Positions 24,210 to 33,284 are shown, numbered from the stretch's first letter. The stretch is 33,284 bases of DNA from an uncultured Methanobrevibacter sp. (GCF_934746965.1 NZ_CAKVFS010000011.1:1-33284), one strand, 5' to 3'. Program-made: numbers and translations. Notes: generated from the letters alone by a model not told the origin.

Positions 24210-24250
24210 AAACAAGCCTCATTATTTTTATAGTATTACTATACTTCCAA

Positions 24251-24274
24251 TCAAGACATACATTTCAACTGTAA
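24251..24274 (-). repeat. Origin-box-like sequence upstream of the CobQ-like gene
   Basis: On the minus strand it begins TTACAGTTGAAAT and ends ATGTCTTGA, combining the core of the origin box at 11388 with the tail of the box at 11338. It matches 21 of 24 bases to the inverted box at 11111-11134. It lies 41 nt upstream of the CobQ-like ATG and 164 nt upstream of the adhesin start. Confidence 0.6.
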
Positions 24275-24307
24275 CTTACAATCTATATAGTGTCTTAAAG
24301 CTTTTTT

Positions 24308-24438
24308 AAATATTTATATATGATTTTGCATATAAAATATAATTGTAAAAAATCTTAAGGTAAAGCTAAACTTTAATCTTAAACTATCAAAAGGATATTC
24401 TCCTAATGATGGGTTTTTTTTACAAGTTTTAAAAAATA
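24308..24438 (+). promoter_or_regulatory. Adhesin gene promoter and leader
   Basis: AAATATTTATATATG (24308-24322) is a strong TATA box; transcription would start near 24343-24347, giving a leader of about 90 nt. The leader has an imperfect stem (TTAAGGTAAAG at 24355-24365 with CTTTAATCTTAA at 24371-24382) and AGGA/TCCT arms at about 24392-24404 followed by a run of eight or so T at about 24413-24421. The latter could act as a leader terminator. No other gene is seen in 24210-24438. Confidence 0.45.
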
Positions 24439-27400
24439 ATGGAGGGTATTAAAATATTTAAAAATAAGTTTTTTATTTTTCTGATTTTAAGTTTGATGTT
24501 TTTGTCTGTTTCAGCTGTTTGTGCTGAAGATTCTGCATCATTAGACTTAAATGAGACAAATATTGATATAGAAACACCTGTATCAACTTCTACAGATGTA
24601 GTGGCTGATGAACAGGAAGTATGCGAATATTCAAGTGAAGATGTAGTTTATGCATCTGAAATTGGTTTAAATGAATCTTCAAGTATTGATATTGACTTAA
24701 ACAGTTTTAAAATATCCTATTCTGGTGAAATTATTCCAAGTGAATCTTCAAGTAATGATATTGATTTAAGTAGTTTTAAAATATCATATTCAGGTGAAAT
24801 CACTGATGGACCTGTAAAAGCTCCTAATGCTGGAGCTATTTATGTAAATCCTACAACAGGAGATGATAATAATGCAGGTACTAGTTGGAGTTCAGCTGTT
24901 AAAACTATCACTGGTGCTTTAAACCTTGTTGCTGATGGTGGAACTATTTACCTTGCAGAAGGTGAACACACAGAAAGGGCAAGCATTACTAAAAATGTTA
25001 CTTTAATCGGTCAAAGCAGAGATAAAACAATCTTAACAAAGGCGCAGGGTTCTTTTTTAAGAATAGAAAATGCTACAGTTAAAATTTACAATTGTTCATT
25101 TGTAAATAACACTTCTGGTCAAGGTGGTGCTATTTATATATCTTCTGGTAACGTTATAGTTGATAATTGTTATTTTAGAGATAACGCGGCAAATCAACAA
25201 GTTCATGCTGAGGGTGGAGGTATTTATTTAAATGCAGGTAACCTTACAGTAAATAATTGTTTTTTTATAAATAATTATGCTAGACTGGGTGGTTCATCTA
25301 TTTGTGCACTAGGCTCTAGTGGCGCTGAAAATGTGAATATAAATGATTGTTATTTTACTGGTGAAAGTGGAGGTTCTAGATATTCTGTTCTCGATTTGAG
25401 TGCTTCCAGTCATAATATTAGAAATTCTTATTTTATTGATAATAAATGTTGTGCTATAGAAATTAATACTGGTAATATTACTGGTTGTGTTTTCATGAAT
25501 AATTATGGGGGTAGTGGAACTAGTCATTGTGGTGCTATAGGAGCAGTGAATAGAGTTGCAAATCCTGTTGTGAGTAATTCAGTTTTTGTAAATAATAGTG
25601 GTAAGGATTGTAATGATATTTGGGCTTATTCTTTTTATACTGCTACTATTGAAGGTAATAATTGGTGGGGTACTAATTCTCCTGATTGGAATTCATTAGT
25701 TGGTGGAGGTGCTCATGCTCCAAATTCTTATGCTGTTTTAAATATTGCTGTTGAGGAAATTGCTCCTAATATGTATAATGTTATTGCTAAGTTTTGTTTG
25801 AATGGTACTCAGACTGTTGTAGATATTCCAACAAGAGATGTGGAATTTAGAAGTAGTTCTGAAGTTATCAAAGGTAAAATGGTAAATGGTGTTTTTAAGT
25901 ACATATATACACTTAATGTTGATGATGAAAAAGATATCAGTATAGTTGTAGATAATGAAGTTCAAAACATTACACTTGTAGGTCATTTATTAACTCCTGA
26001 TATTAGTGTAATTGTTAATGATATTGTTTTTGGTGATGTTTTAACTATTGATGCTTTAGTACCAAGTGATCTTAGTAATAATGTAATTATCACTGTTGAC
26101 GGTAAAGAATACTCTGTAAGTGTGGTGGATGGTAAAGTTACTAAAACTATCCCTGATTTAGCTACTGGTGCTCATATTATTACTGTTAAATACAATGGTG
26201 ATGAGGTTTATACTTCTGCAGAAGTTACTAAAACTGTAAATGTTGCTAAAGCAGATGCAAAATTAGATGTAATCATTAGTGATGTGGATTATTGTAATGT
26301 TTTTGTTATTAATGCTGTTTTGACTGGTGCTAATAATGCTCCTTTAACTGGTGATGTCATTGTAAAAATTAATGGTAAGGAGTATACTGTTAAAGTTACT
26401 GATGGTAGGGGTATTTTAAGTGCTGATTATTTAGATGCTGGTTCTTATGATTTTACTGCTAGATGGGTTGGTAATAGTAATTATAATTCTATCAGTGATT
26501 CTGGTAAGTTTAATGTTAATAAGATAAATGCTGATATGAGTGGTTATGCAGAAGATATTAAAGTTGGTGAAGACTTAACTATTAACGTTGACCTTCCATA
26601 CAATGCAACAGGTAACGTTATCATCACCGTTGATGGTAAAGATTATACTGTAGCTATTAAGGATGGTAAAGTTGTTAAAACCATTTCTGGTCTTAAAGCA
26701 GGTAGTTATGTTGTAACTGTTAGGTATGATGGTGATAATAATTATAATTCTGCTAGTGGTGAGTTTACATTTAATGTGAATAAAGTAACTACTGTGGGAA
26801 CTGTTAAAGTTAAAAACATTGTCTTTGGTGAAGAATTAGTTGTTGACATGGTTTTACCTTCTGATGCAACCGGAACACTAACCGTAGAAATCAACGGAAA
26901 AGAATACACTGCTACTATAGTAAATGGTAAAGCAACATTAAATATTCCAGGTTTAAATGCTGGAGCTTACGCTATCATGATAGAATACAGTGGTGATGAT
27001 AAATATACTCGTGAATCAGTCACTGATGTAGTACATGTTTTCAAAGCTCAACCAACATTAGACGTAGTAATAAATGATAATGATTATGGTTCTTCATTTA
27101 TTATTGATGCGACTTTAAATGGAGTTACTGGTATTACTGGTGATGTTATTGTAAATGTCAATGGTAAAAGTTATGTTGTGTCTGTTGTTAATGGTAGAGG
27201 TATTTTAATCGCAGACAAACTAAACACTGGATTATATACTTTCACAGCTAGATTCAACGGAAATGATAATTATAATGCAACTACAGATTCTGGTAGGTTC
27301 TGTATTGGTAAAATAACTCCAAGTTTCATAGATATTGATGTTGATAACATTGAAGTAGGTGAAGATGCAACTATCACAGTTACTTTACCTGATGATGCAA

Positions 27401-30400
27401 CAGGCAATGTAGTTATCACAGTAGATAATAAAAATTATACTGTAGCTATTAAGGATGGTAAAGCTGTTCAAACTATTTCCGGTCTTAAAGCAGGAGAATA
27501 TACTATAACTGTCAATTATACAGGAGATAATAATTACAGAACAATTTCCAACACCACTAAACTCACAGTATCTAAGATATATCCTAATTTATATCTTGTT
27601 GTTGATGATATTGTCTTTGGTGAAGTTTTAAAGATTGATGCGATTTTACCTTCTGATGCTAAAGGTTTGCTTATTATAACTGTTGATAATATAGCTTATC
27701 GTGGTTATCTTATAGGTGGTGAATTCCATGCTGATGTATATAATTTAGGTGCTGGACATCATGATATTATTGTTGAATATGAAGGTGATGATAAATACTC
27801 TTATTACAAGATTGTCACTAATGGTGTGGATGTAGATAAAGCAACTCCATCTTTAAATGTAATAATTGAAGATGTGGATTATAATAATGTATTCACTATT
27901 GGAGCAACTTTAACTGGTGTTAATGGTGCTAAATTAACTGGTGATGTTACTGTAACTGTTAATGGTAAAGAGTATACTGTTAAAGTTACAGATGGTAGAG
28001 GTACTTTTGTTGCTGATAAATTATCTGCTGGTTCCTATGATTTCACAGCTAATTGGGCTGGAAATGATAATTATACTTCTGTAAGTGATTCTGGTAACTT
28101 TAAAGTTAACAAAATAACTCCTAATGTTGATATCTCATTAGATGATATTCAGGTAGGAGAAGACTTGACTATTACAGTTAGTGTCCCTGCTGATGCAACT
28201 GGTAGTGTAGTTATCTCTGTAAATGGTGAAGACTACATTGTAGCTATTAAGGATGGTAAAGCTGTTAAAACCATTTCTGGTCTTAGAGCAGGAGAATATA
28301 ATGTAACTGTCAATTATGATGGTGACGGTAATTACAATAATGCTTCCAACACTGCTAACTTCAGTGTATCTAAAATAGATGTGAATTTAGATGTTATTAT
28401 TAATGATGTTGATTATGGTAATGTCTTTGTTATTAATGCTGTTTTAACTGATGTTAATGGTGCTAAATTAGATGCTTTAGTATTTGTAACTGTAAATGGT
28501 GTTGAATACACAGTTAATATTGTTAATGGTAAAGGTACATTAGAAGGTGTTAAATTACCTGCTGGTTCTTACACTTTCAAAGCAGTAGATACTGGAAGCG
28601 ATACTTACAATGAAAAAACCGACTTAGGAAGTTTCACTGTTAATAAAATAACTCCAGCAATGGACATCAATGTTGATGATATCCAAGTAGGAGAAGATGC
28701 AACTATTACAGTTAGCGTTCCTGCTGGTGTAACTGGCGATGTAATTATTACTGTAAATAATAAAAATTACACTGTAACTATTGTTGATGGTAAAGCTGTT
28801 AAAACCATTTCTGGTCTTAGAGCAGGAGAATATAATGTAACTGTCAGATATGATGGTGATAACAACTACACTTCAGTTTCCGGAAATGCTAAATTCAGCG
28901 TATCCAAAGTTGATGTGAACTTGGATGTTATTATTAGTGATATCGGTTATGGTAATTTCTTTGTTATTAATGCTGTTTTAACTGATGTTAATAATGCTAA
29001 ATTAAACGGTTTAGTATTTGTAACTGTAAATAATTTTGAATACAAAGTTACTATTGTTAATGGTAAAGGTACATTGGAAGGTATTAAATTACCTGCTGGT
29101 TCTTACACTTTCAAAGCAGTATATGCTGGAAGCGATACCTACAGTGGAAAAACAGATTCAGGAAGTTTCAATGTTAATAAAATAGTTCCTAATTTTGATT
29201 TTTCAGTTGACGATATCAAAGTAGGAGAAGATGCAACTATCAAAGTTACCTTACCTGCTGATGCAACTGGCAGTGTAATTATTACTGTAAATAATAAAAA
29301 TTACACAGTAGCTATTGTTAATGGTAAAGCTGTTCAAAAAATATCTGATCTTAAAGCTGGTAATTATGATGCAACTGTCAGATATGCAGGAGATAGCAAT
29401 TACATCAACTTTTTAAGCACAGTTGAATTTAGTGTATCTAAAGTAGATCCTACTATGGATGTTGTTACTGGTGATATTGTCTTTGGTGATGATTTAACTA
29501 TCAGTGCTTTATTACCAAGTGATATTAATGGTGATGTTATCATTACTGTTGATGGAAAAGAATACACAGTAACTGTTGTAAACGGTAAAGCTACTAACAC
29601 TATTTCTGATTTAACTACTGGAAATCATACAATCGTTGTTAAATACAATGGAAATGACAAATACAACTCTATTGAAGTTACTAAAACCATAAATGTTACT
29701 AAAGCAGACCCAATTTTAAATATAGTAATTGATGATATAAATTACAATGAAATATTTACTATTAACGCTGTTTTAACCGGTGTTAACGGTGCTAAATTAA
29801 CTGATGAAGTATTAATAGACGTTGGTGGTGTAAACTTCGCAATAAAAGTTGTAAATGGTAAAGGTTCTGTAACTGGTATTAAATTACCTGCAGGCAATTA
29901 TAAATTTGCAGCTAGCTGGAAAGGAAACGAAAACTACAACTTAGTAAAAGACTCAGGAAACTTCACTGTTAATAAGATAATTCCTGCTATGGATATTGAT
30001 GTTGATGATATTCAAGTAGGTGAAGACTTGACTATTGCTGTTAGTGTTCCTGTTGATGTTGCTGGTAGTGTGGTTATTTCTGTGAATGGTGAAGATTATA
30101 TTGTGGCTATTAAGGATGGTAGTGCTGTTAAAACTGTTTCTGGTCTTAAAGAAGGAGTTTATAATGTGACTGTTAAATATCCTGGTGATAATAATTATGT
30201 TAATACTTCCGGTACTGTTGGATTTAGTGTATCTAAAGTAGATCCTACTATGAAGGTATTAATTGATGATATTGTCTTTGGTGATGATTTAATTATTAGT
30301 GCTTTATTACCAAGTGATATTAGTGGTATGGTTGTTATTAGTGTTGATGGTAAAAATTATACTGCTGCTGTGGTAAATGGTAAAGTTTATACTACTATTT

Positions 30401-33284
30401 CTGGTTTAAATGCTGGAAATCACAATATTGTTATTAAATACAGTGGTGATCACAAATATAATCCTGTTGAAATTACTAAAACCGTAACTGTAAATAAAGC
30501 AAACCCAACTCTCGACGTAATTATCGCTGATATAGATTATAATAACGTATTTACTATTGATGCTACTTTAACTGGTGTTAATAATGCTAAATTAACTGGT
30601 GATGTTATTGTAACTATAGGTGGTAAAGATTATACTGTTAAAGTTGTTGATGGTAAAGGTACATTGTCTGGTATTAAATTAGGTGCTGGATCTTATGCTT
30701 TCAGTGCTAGATTTGCAGGAAATGATAACTATAACTCTACAAGTGATTCTGGTGACTTTAAAGTTAATAAAATAGCTTCTACTATTGGTATATCCGTTGA
30801 TGATATTCAAGTAGGTGAAGACTTGACTATTACTGTTAATGTTCCTAGTGATGCTGCTGGTAGTGTTGTTGTGACTGTTGATGGTAAGGATTATACTTTG
30901 GCTGTTGTTGGTGGAAAAGCAACCACAATTATATCTGGTCTTAAAGAAGGTACTTACACTATAAACGCACGTTATAATGGAGATAACAATTATAATGATA
31001 TTTCTACTGCTGCTGAGTTTAGTGTGTCTAAAGTAAATCCTGTTATGGATGTTGTTATTGGTGATATTGTCTTTGGTGATGATGCATTAGTTAATGTTAA
31101 TTTACCAAGTGATATTAATGGTAGTGTAATTATTTCTGTTGATGGTGTTGAAAAAACAGTCATAGTGGTAAATGGTAAAGCTAGTGAATCTATCAAAGAT
31201 TTAAACACTGGTAACCACACTATTAAAGTTAAATACACTGGTAATGATAAATATAATCCTGTTGAATTTACTAAAACCATAAATGTAGCTAAAGCAGACC
31301 CTACTTTAAATGTAGTAATTGATAATGTAGATTACAATACTATATTTGTTATTAATGCTGTTTTAACTGGAGTTAACGGTGCTAAATTAACCGGTGATGT
31401 AATTGTAACAGTCAACGGTAAAAACTACACCGTTAAAATCATAGATGGTAAAGGTACTTTAAATGGTGTTAAATTATCTGCAGGAGTATATGATTTCACT
31501 GCTACATGGGAAGGAAACGAAAATTACAATAATGTAAGTGACTCAGACAGTTTCCATGTTAATAAAATAAATTCAACTATGGATGTTAATGTAGGTGATA
31601 TTAAAGTTGATGATGATGAAATTATTAGTGTAACTGTGCCTTCTGATGCTACAGGAGATGTCATTGTAACTATTGATGGTAAAAATTATACTGGCACTAT
31701 TGTTGATGGTAAAGCTGTTATAAAAATAGCTGGTCTTAAAGCAGGTAATTACACAGCAAATATAATATATCCAGGAGATAACAACTATAACAATATCTCC
31801 ACTACTGCTAAATTCACTGTATCTAAAGTAAATCCTGTTATGGATGTTGTTATTGGTGATATTGTCTTTGGTGAGAATATAACTGTCACTGGTACTTTAC
31901 CTGGTGATATTAATGGTACTATTGTTATTTCTGTTGATGGTGTAAACTACACCGCATTAGTGGTAAATGGTAAAATTAATAAAGTTATTTCAGGCTTAAA
32001 TGCTGGTACTCACACTGTTATTGTTAAATATGCTGGAAATGATAAATATAATCCAGTAGAAGTTACTAAAACTGTGAATGTGGCTAAAGCAAACCCTGTT
32101 TTAGATGTTATAATTGATAATATAAATTATGGAGAAGTATTTGTTATTGACGCTACTTTAACTGGTGTTAATGGTGCTAAATTAACCGGCGATGTAATTG
32201 TAACAGTTAACGGTAAAAACTACACAGTTAAAATAGTAAATGGTAAAGGTACTTTAAATGGTATTAAATTACCTGCAGGTAATTATGCATTTAATGCTAA
32301 GTTCTCTGGAAACAGTAATTACAATGCAGTTAGTGCTTCTGGTAGTTTTAATGTAGCTAAAGCAAACTCTACATTAAACGTCATAATAGATGATGTTAAA
32401 ATTGATGAGGATATTACTATAAAAGCTACTTTAACTGGAATAAACAATGCTAAATTATCTGGTGATGTTACTGTAATTATTAATGGTAAAGATTATACTG
32501 TGTCTGTTGTTAATGGTGAAGGTAAATTAACTATTGCTGGATTACATAATGAAGGTGTCTATGATTTTACTGCTACTTGGAAAGGTGACAATAATTATAT
32601 GGATGCTTCTGTGGCTGGTAAGTTTAATGTTTCTAAAGTAGAAGAGTATCCTGCAAATATTACTATTCCTGATGGTGTTGAAGGTAAAAACTCTACTATT
32701 AGTATTGATTTGCCTGATGATGCTACTGGTGAAATTATTGTAGTGATTGATGGTAAAAATTATACTGGTAATGTGTCTAATGGTACTGGTAGTGTGGATA
32801 TTCCTCCTTTAGATAAAGGAATACACAACATCACAGTTATTTATCCTGGTGATGATAAGTATGATCCAGTAATCAAGGAAGGTAATATTACTGTGGATGT
32901 TAATAAAGATGCAATATTAGTTGTTGATGATGTTTTAATGATTTATCATGATGGTTCTAAGTTAACTGTTCTATTGAAGGACTTTTATGGTAATCCAATA
33001 GTTAATGCAACTGTTACTATTACTATTAATGGTATGTCTTATAGTCGTGTTACTGATGAGGATGGTTATGCGTTCTTGACTCTTAATTTGGATTCTGGAG
33101 ATTATGTTGCAACTGTTGTTTATCCTGGTGATGATTATTATAATGGTGCTGAGGTTAATGCTTCTGTAAAAATCATTCATTCTATTCTTGGTGAAAATAT
33201 TGTTAAGATGTATCAAAATGGTACTCAGTTCTTTGCTAATTTCACTGATAGTCATGGAAACCCGTTAGCTAATACTACAGTTAA
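24439..33284 (+). CDS. Giant adhesin-like surface protein, 3' end beyond the window
   Basis: One open frame of 2,948 codons from ATG 24439 to the right edge without a stop. Residues 5-29 are a signal peptide (hydrophobic FFIFLILSLMFLSVSA, cleavage probably after VCA). A Ser/Asp-rich segment with a duplicated 20-residue unit follows (79-121). From about 131 to 430 is a right-handed beta-helix (Pmp/pectate-lyase-like) with repeated NCYF..N, GGAIY and a terminal NNWWGTNSP. From about 520 to 2736 are 25 tandem Ig-like domains of 87-91 residues with D-G-K-x-Y-T and GDNNY motifs, then a divergent one and a different bacterial-Ig-like type (SKLTVLLKDFYGNPIVN). It is probably secreted and involved in surface adhesion. 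The Shine-Dalgarno-like GGAGGG lies inside the first codons, so translation may begin at a later ATT or ATA. Confidence 0.9.
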   Translation, partial: MEGIKIFKNKFFIFLILSLMFLSVSAVCAEDSASLDLNETNIDIETPVSTSTDVVADEQEVCEYSSEDVVYASEIGLNESSSIDIDLNSFKISYSGEIIPSESSSNDIDLSSFKISYSGEITDGPVKAPNAGAIYVNPTTGDDNNAGTSWSSAVKTITGALNLVADGGTIYLAEGEHTERASITKNVTLIGQSRDKTILTKAQGSFLRIENATVKIYNCSFVNNTSGQGGAIYISSGNVIVDNCYFRDNAANQQVHAEGGGIYLNAGNLTVNNCFFINNYARLGGSSICALGSSGAENVNINDCYFTGESGGSRYSVLDLSASSHNIRNSYFIDNKCCAIEINTGNITGCVFMNNYGGSGTSHCGAIGAVNRVANPVVSNSVFVNNSGKDCNDIWAYSFYTATIEGNNWWGTNSPDWNSLVGGGAHAPNSYAVLNIAVEEIAPNMYNVIAKFCLNGTQTVVDIPTRDVEFRSSSEVIKGKMVNGVFKYIYTLNVDDEKDISIVVDNEVQNITLVGHLLTPDISVIVNDIVFGDVLTIDALVPSDLSNNVIITVDGKEYSVSVVDGKVTKTIPDLATGAHIITVKYNGDEVYTSAEVTKTVNVAKADAKLDVIISDVDYCNVFVINAVLTGANNAPLTGDVIVKINGKEYTVKVTDGRGILSADYLDAGSYDFTARWVGNSNYNSISDSGKFNVNKINADMSGYAEDIKVGEDLTINVDLPYNATGNVIITVDGKDYTVAIKDGKVVKTISGLKAGSYVVTVRYDGDNNYNSASGEFTFNVNKVTTVGTVKVKNIVFGEELVVDMVLPSDATGTLTVEINGKEYTATIVNGKATLNIPGLNAGAYAIMIEYSGDDKYTRESVTDVVHVFKAQPTLDVVINDNDYGSSFIIDATLNGVTGITGDVIVNVNGKSYVVSVVNGRGILIADKLNTGLYTFTARFNGNDNYNATTDSGRFCIGKITPSFIDIDVDNIEVGEDATITVTLPDDATGNVVITVDNKNYTVAIKDGKAVQTISGLKAGEYTITVNYTGDNNYRTISNTTKLTVSKIYPNLYLVVDDIVFGEVLKIDAILPSDAKGLLIITVDNIAYRGYLIGGEFHADVYNLGAGHHDIIVEYEGDDKYSYYKIVTNGVDVDKATPSLNVIIEDVDYNNVFTIGATLTGVNGAKLTGDVTVTVNGKEYTVKVTDGRGTFVADKLSAGSYDFTANWAGNDNYTSVSDSGNFKVNKITPNVDISLDDIQVGEDLTITVSVPADATGSVVISVNGEDYIVAIKDGKAVKTISGLRAGEYNVTVNYDGDGNYNNASNTANFSVSKIDVNLDVIINDVDYGNVFVINAVLTDVNGAKLDALVFVTVNGVEYTVNIVNGKGTLEGVKLPAGSYTFKAVDTGSDTYNEKTDLGSFTVNKITPAMDINVDDIQVGEDATITVSVPAGVTGDVIITVNNKNYTVTIVDGKAVKTISGLRAGEYNVTVRYDGDNNYTSVSGNAKFSVSKVDVNLDVIISDIGYGNFFVINAVLTDVNNAKLNGLVFVTVNNFEYKVTIVNGKGTLEGIKLPAGSYTFKAVYAGSDTYSGKTDSGSFNVNKIVPNFDFSVDDIKVGEDATIKVTLPADATGSVIITVNNKNYTVAIVNGKAVQKISDLKAGNYDATVRYAGDSNYINFLSTVEFSVSKVDPTMDVVTGDIVFGDDLTISALLPSDINGDVIITVDGKEYTVTVVNGKATNTISDLTTGNHTIVVKYNGNDKYNSIEVTKTINVTKADPILNIVIDDINYNEIFTINAVLTGVNGAKLTDEVLIDVGGVNFAIKVVNGKGSVTGIKLPAGNYKFAASWKGNENYNLVKDSGNFTVNKIIPAMDIDVDDIQVGEDLTIAVSVPVDVAGSVVISVNGEDYIVAIKDGSAVKTVSGLKEGVYNVTVKYPGDNNYVNTSGTVGFSVSKVDPTMKVLIDDIVFGDDLIISALLPSDISGMVVISVDGKNYTAAVVNGKVYTTISGLNAGNHNIVIKYSGDHKYNPVEITKTVTVNKANPTLDVIIADIDYNNVFTIDATLTGVNNAKLTGDVIVTIGGKDYTVKVVDGKGTLSGIKLGAGSYAFSARFAGNDNYNSTSDSGDFKVNKIASTIGISVDDIQVGEDLTITVNVPSDAAGSVVVTVDGKDYTLAVVGGKATTIISGLKEGTYTINARYNGDNNYNDISTAAEFSVSKVNPVMDVVIGDIVFGDDALVNVNLPSDINGSVIISVDGVEKTVIVVNGKASESIKDLNTGNHTIKVKYTGNDKYNPVEFTKTINVAKADPTLNVVIDNVDYNTIFVINAVLTGVNGAKLTGDVIVTVNGKNYTVKIIDGKGTLNGVKLSAGVYDFTATWEGNENYNNVSDSDSFHVNKINSTMDVNVGDIKVDDDEIISVTVPSDATGDVIVTIDGKNYTGTIVDGKAVIKIAGLKAGNYTANIIYPGDNNYNNISTTAKFTVSKVNPVMDVVIGDIVFGENITVTGTLPGDINGTIVISVDGVNYTALVVNGKINKVISGLNAGTHTVIVKYAGNDKYNPVEVTKTVNVAKANPVLDVIIDNINYGEVFVIDATLTGVNGAKLTGDVIVTVNGKNYTVKIVNGKGTLNGIKLPAGNYAFNAKFSGNSNYNAVSASGSFNVAKANSTLNVIIDDVKIDEDITIKATLTGINNAKLSGDVTVIINGKDYTVSVVNGEGKLTIAGLHNEGVYDFTATWKGDNNYMDASVAGKFNVSKVEEYPANITIPDGVEGKNSTISIDLPDDATGEIIVVIDGKNYTGNVSNGTGSVDIPPLDKGIHNITVIYPGDDKYDPVIKEGNITVDVNKDAILVVDDVLMIYHDGSKLTVLLKDFYGNPIVNATVTITINGMSYSRVTDEDGYAFLTLNLDSGDYVATVVYPGDDYYNGAEVNASVKIIHSILGENIVKMYQNGTQFFANFTDSHGNPLANTTV
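24673..24801 (+). repeat. Duplicated 60-nt segment in the adhesin N-terminus
   Basis: 24673-24732 and 24742-24801 encode ESSSIDIDLNSFKISYSGEI and ESSSNDIDLSSFKISYSGEI, separated by three codons. It follows the signal peptide and lies before the beta-helix, a spacer-like region. Confidence 0.85.
25999..32097 (+). repeat. Higher-order A-B-C Ig-module repeat of about 795 nt
   Basis: Three module types alternate. A carries DIVFGDDL and ends KYNPVEVTKTVNV. B carries DYNNVFTINAVLTGVN and AKLTGDV and ends SDSGSFNVNKI. C carries DDIQVGEDLTI and ends FSVSKV. Unit starts are 25999, 26794, 27586, 28381, 28915, 29452, 30247, 31042 and 31837, so the steps are 795, 792, 795, 534, 537, 795, 795 and 795 nt. 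The two short units, at 28381 and 28915, are B-C only, each lacking 258-261 nt, the size of an A module. After the A module at 31837 come two B-like modules and divergent domains. Confidence 0.9.
28381..29451 (+). repeat. Recent tandem duplication of a B-C unit
   Basis: 28381-28914 and 28915-29451 are more alike than other units. Both B modules share LVFVTVN and LPAGSYTFKAV..GSDTY, features not seen in the other B modules, and both follow a C module directly. One loss of an A module followed by a duplication explains both. Confidence 0.75.

Noticed and set aside
24392..24421. AGGA...TCCT plus T-run in the adhesin leader as a second riboswitch
   Set aside because: The stem is only four base pairs with no conserved aptamer motif; it is at most a weak terminator.
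25309..33255. Antisense open frames at 25309-25527, 25738-25986, 29400-29600, 30990-31280 and 32971-33255
   Set aside because: All are complementary to the long adhesin frame, are Ser/Thr/Ile-rich by complementarity, and lack starts with ribosome sites.

Overview
The window looks like chromosome from a gut or rumen methanogen of the Methanobacteriales, most likely Methanobrevibacter. Base composition is strongly A+T rich. The genes include an archaeal histone, Orc1/Cdc6, the small subunit of DNA polymerase D, CTP-dependent riboflavin kinase, thiol:fumarate reductase subunit A, anaerobic-type cobalamin (cob/cbi) genes and a giant adhesin-like surface protein. Shine-Dalgarno sequences of the AGGTGA/GGAGGT type precede many starts, and TATA boxes lie about 25 nt upstream of others. 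Genus-level placement is inference from gene content; no database search was run.

Layout. 1-2008: two coupled genes for small membrane-anchored, pilin-like proteins. 2005-5501 (minus): an operon of a secreted small protein, CobJ fused to a cysteine-rich domain, a PhoU/TrkA_C regulator and an MgtE-type transporter. 5638-8428: DNA polymerase D small subunit, a class II aldolase, a 57-codon ribbon-helix-helix gene on the minus strand that overlaps the aldolase end, and a UPF0147 protein. 8436-10489 (minus): cbiG-cbiB with a 4-nt overlap. 10557-11042: a DUF2299-like gene. 11043-12088: a roughly 1 kb gene-free A+T-rich stretch packed with origin-recognition-box-like repeats directly upstream of orc1/cdc6, the probable replication origin. 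13228-15530 (minus): hisG, a flavodoxin-like gene and pyrB. 15748-17311: histone and 5'-deoxyadenosine/SAH-type deaminase. 17317-20588 (minus): tfrA and an AAA ATPase whose promoter region carries three perfect 35-bp tandem repeats. 20975-22271: ribK, a full FMN riboswitch and ribB. 22272-24209 (minus): a CobQ/CbiA-like protein with reversed domain order and a small PH-like protein. 24439 to the right edge: one open reading frame of more than 2,900 codons for a surface adhesin-like protein, cut by the window end.

Working together. RibK makes FMN, and the riboswitch just downstream would sense FMN and control RibB, an entry enzyme of the same pathway. The riboswitch is of the bacterial RFN type, including a GCCCTG switching element in the expression platform, while the RibB protein looks archaeal. 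This is the most striking observation in the window. The second is the adhesin's three-module (A-B-C) higher-order repeat with an exact 795-nt period and two central units that lack module A. The third is the origin region, together with copies of its 13-mer box elsewhere in the window.
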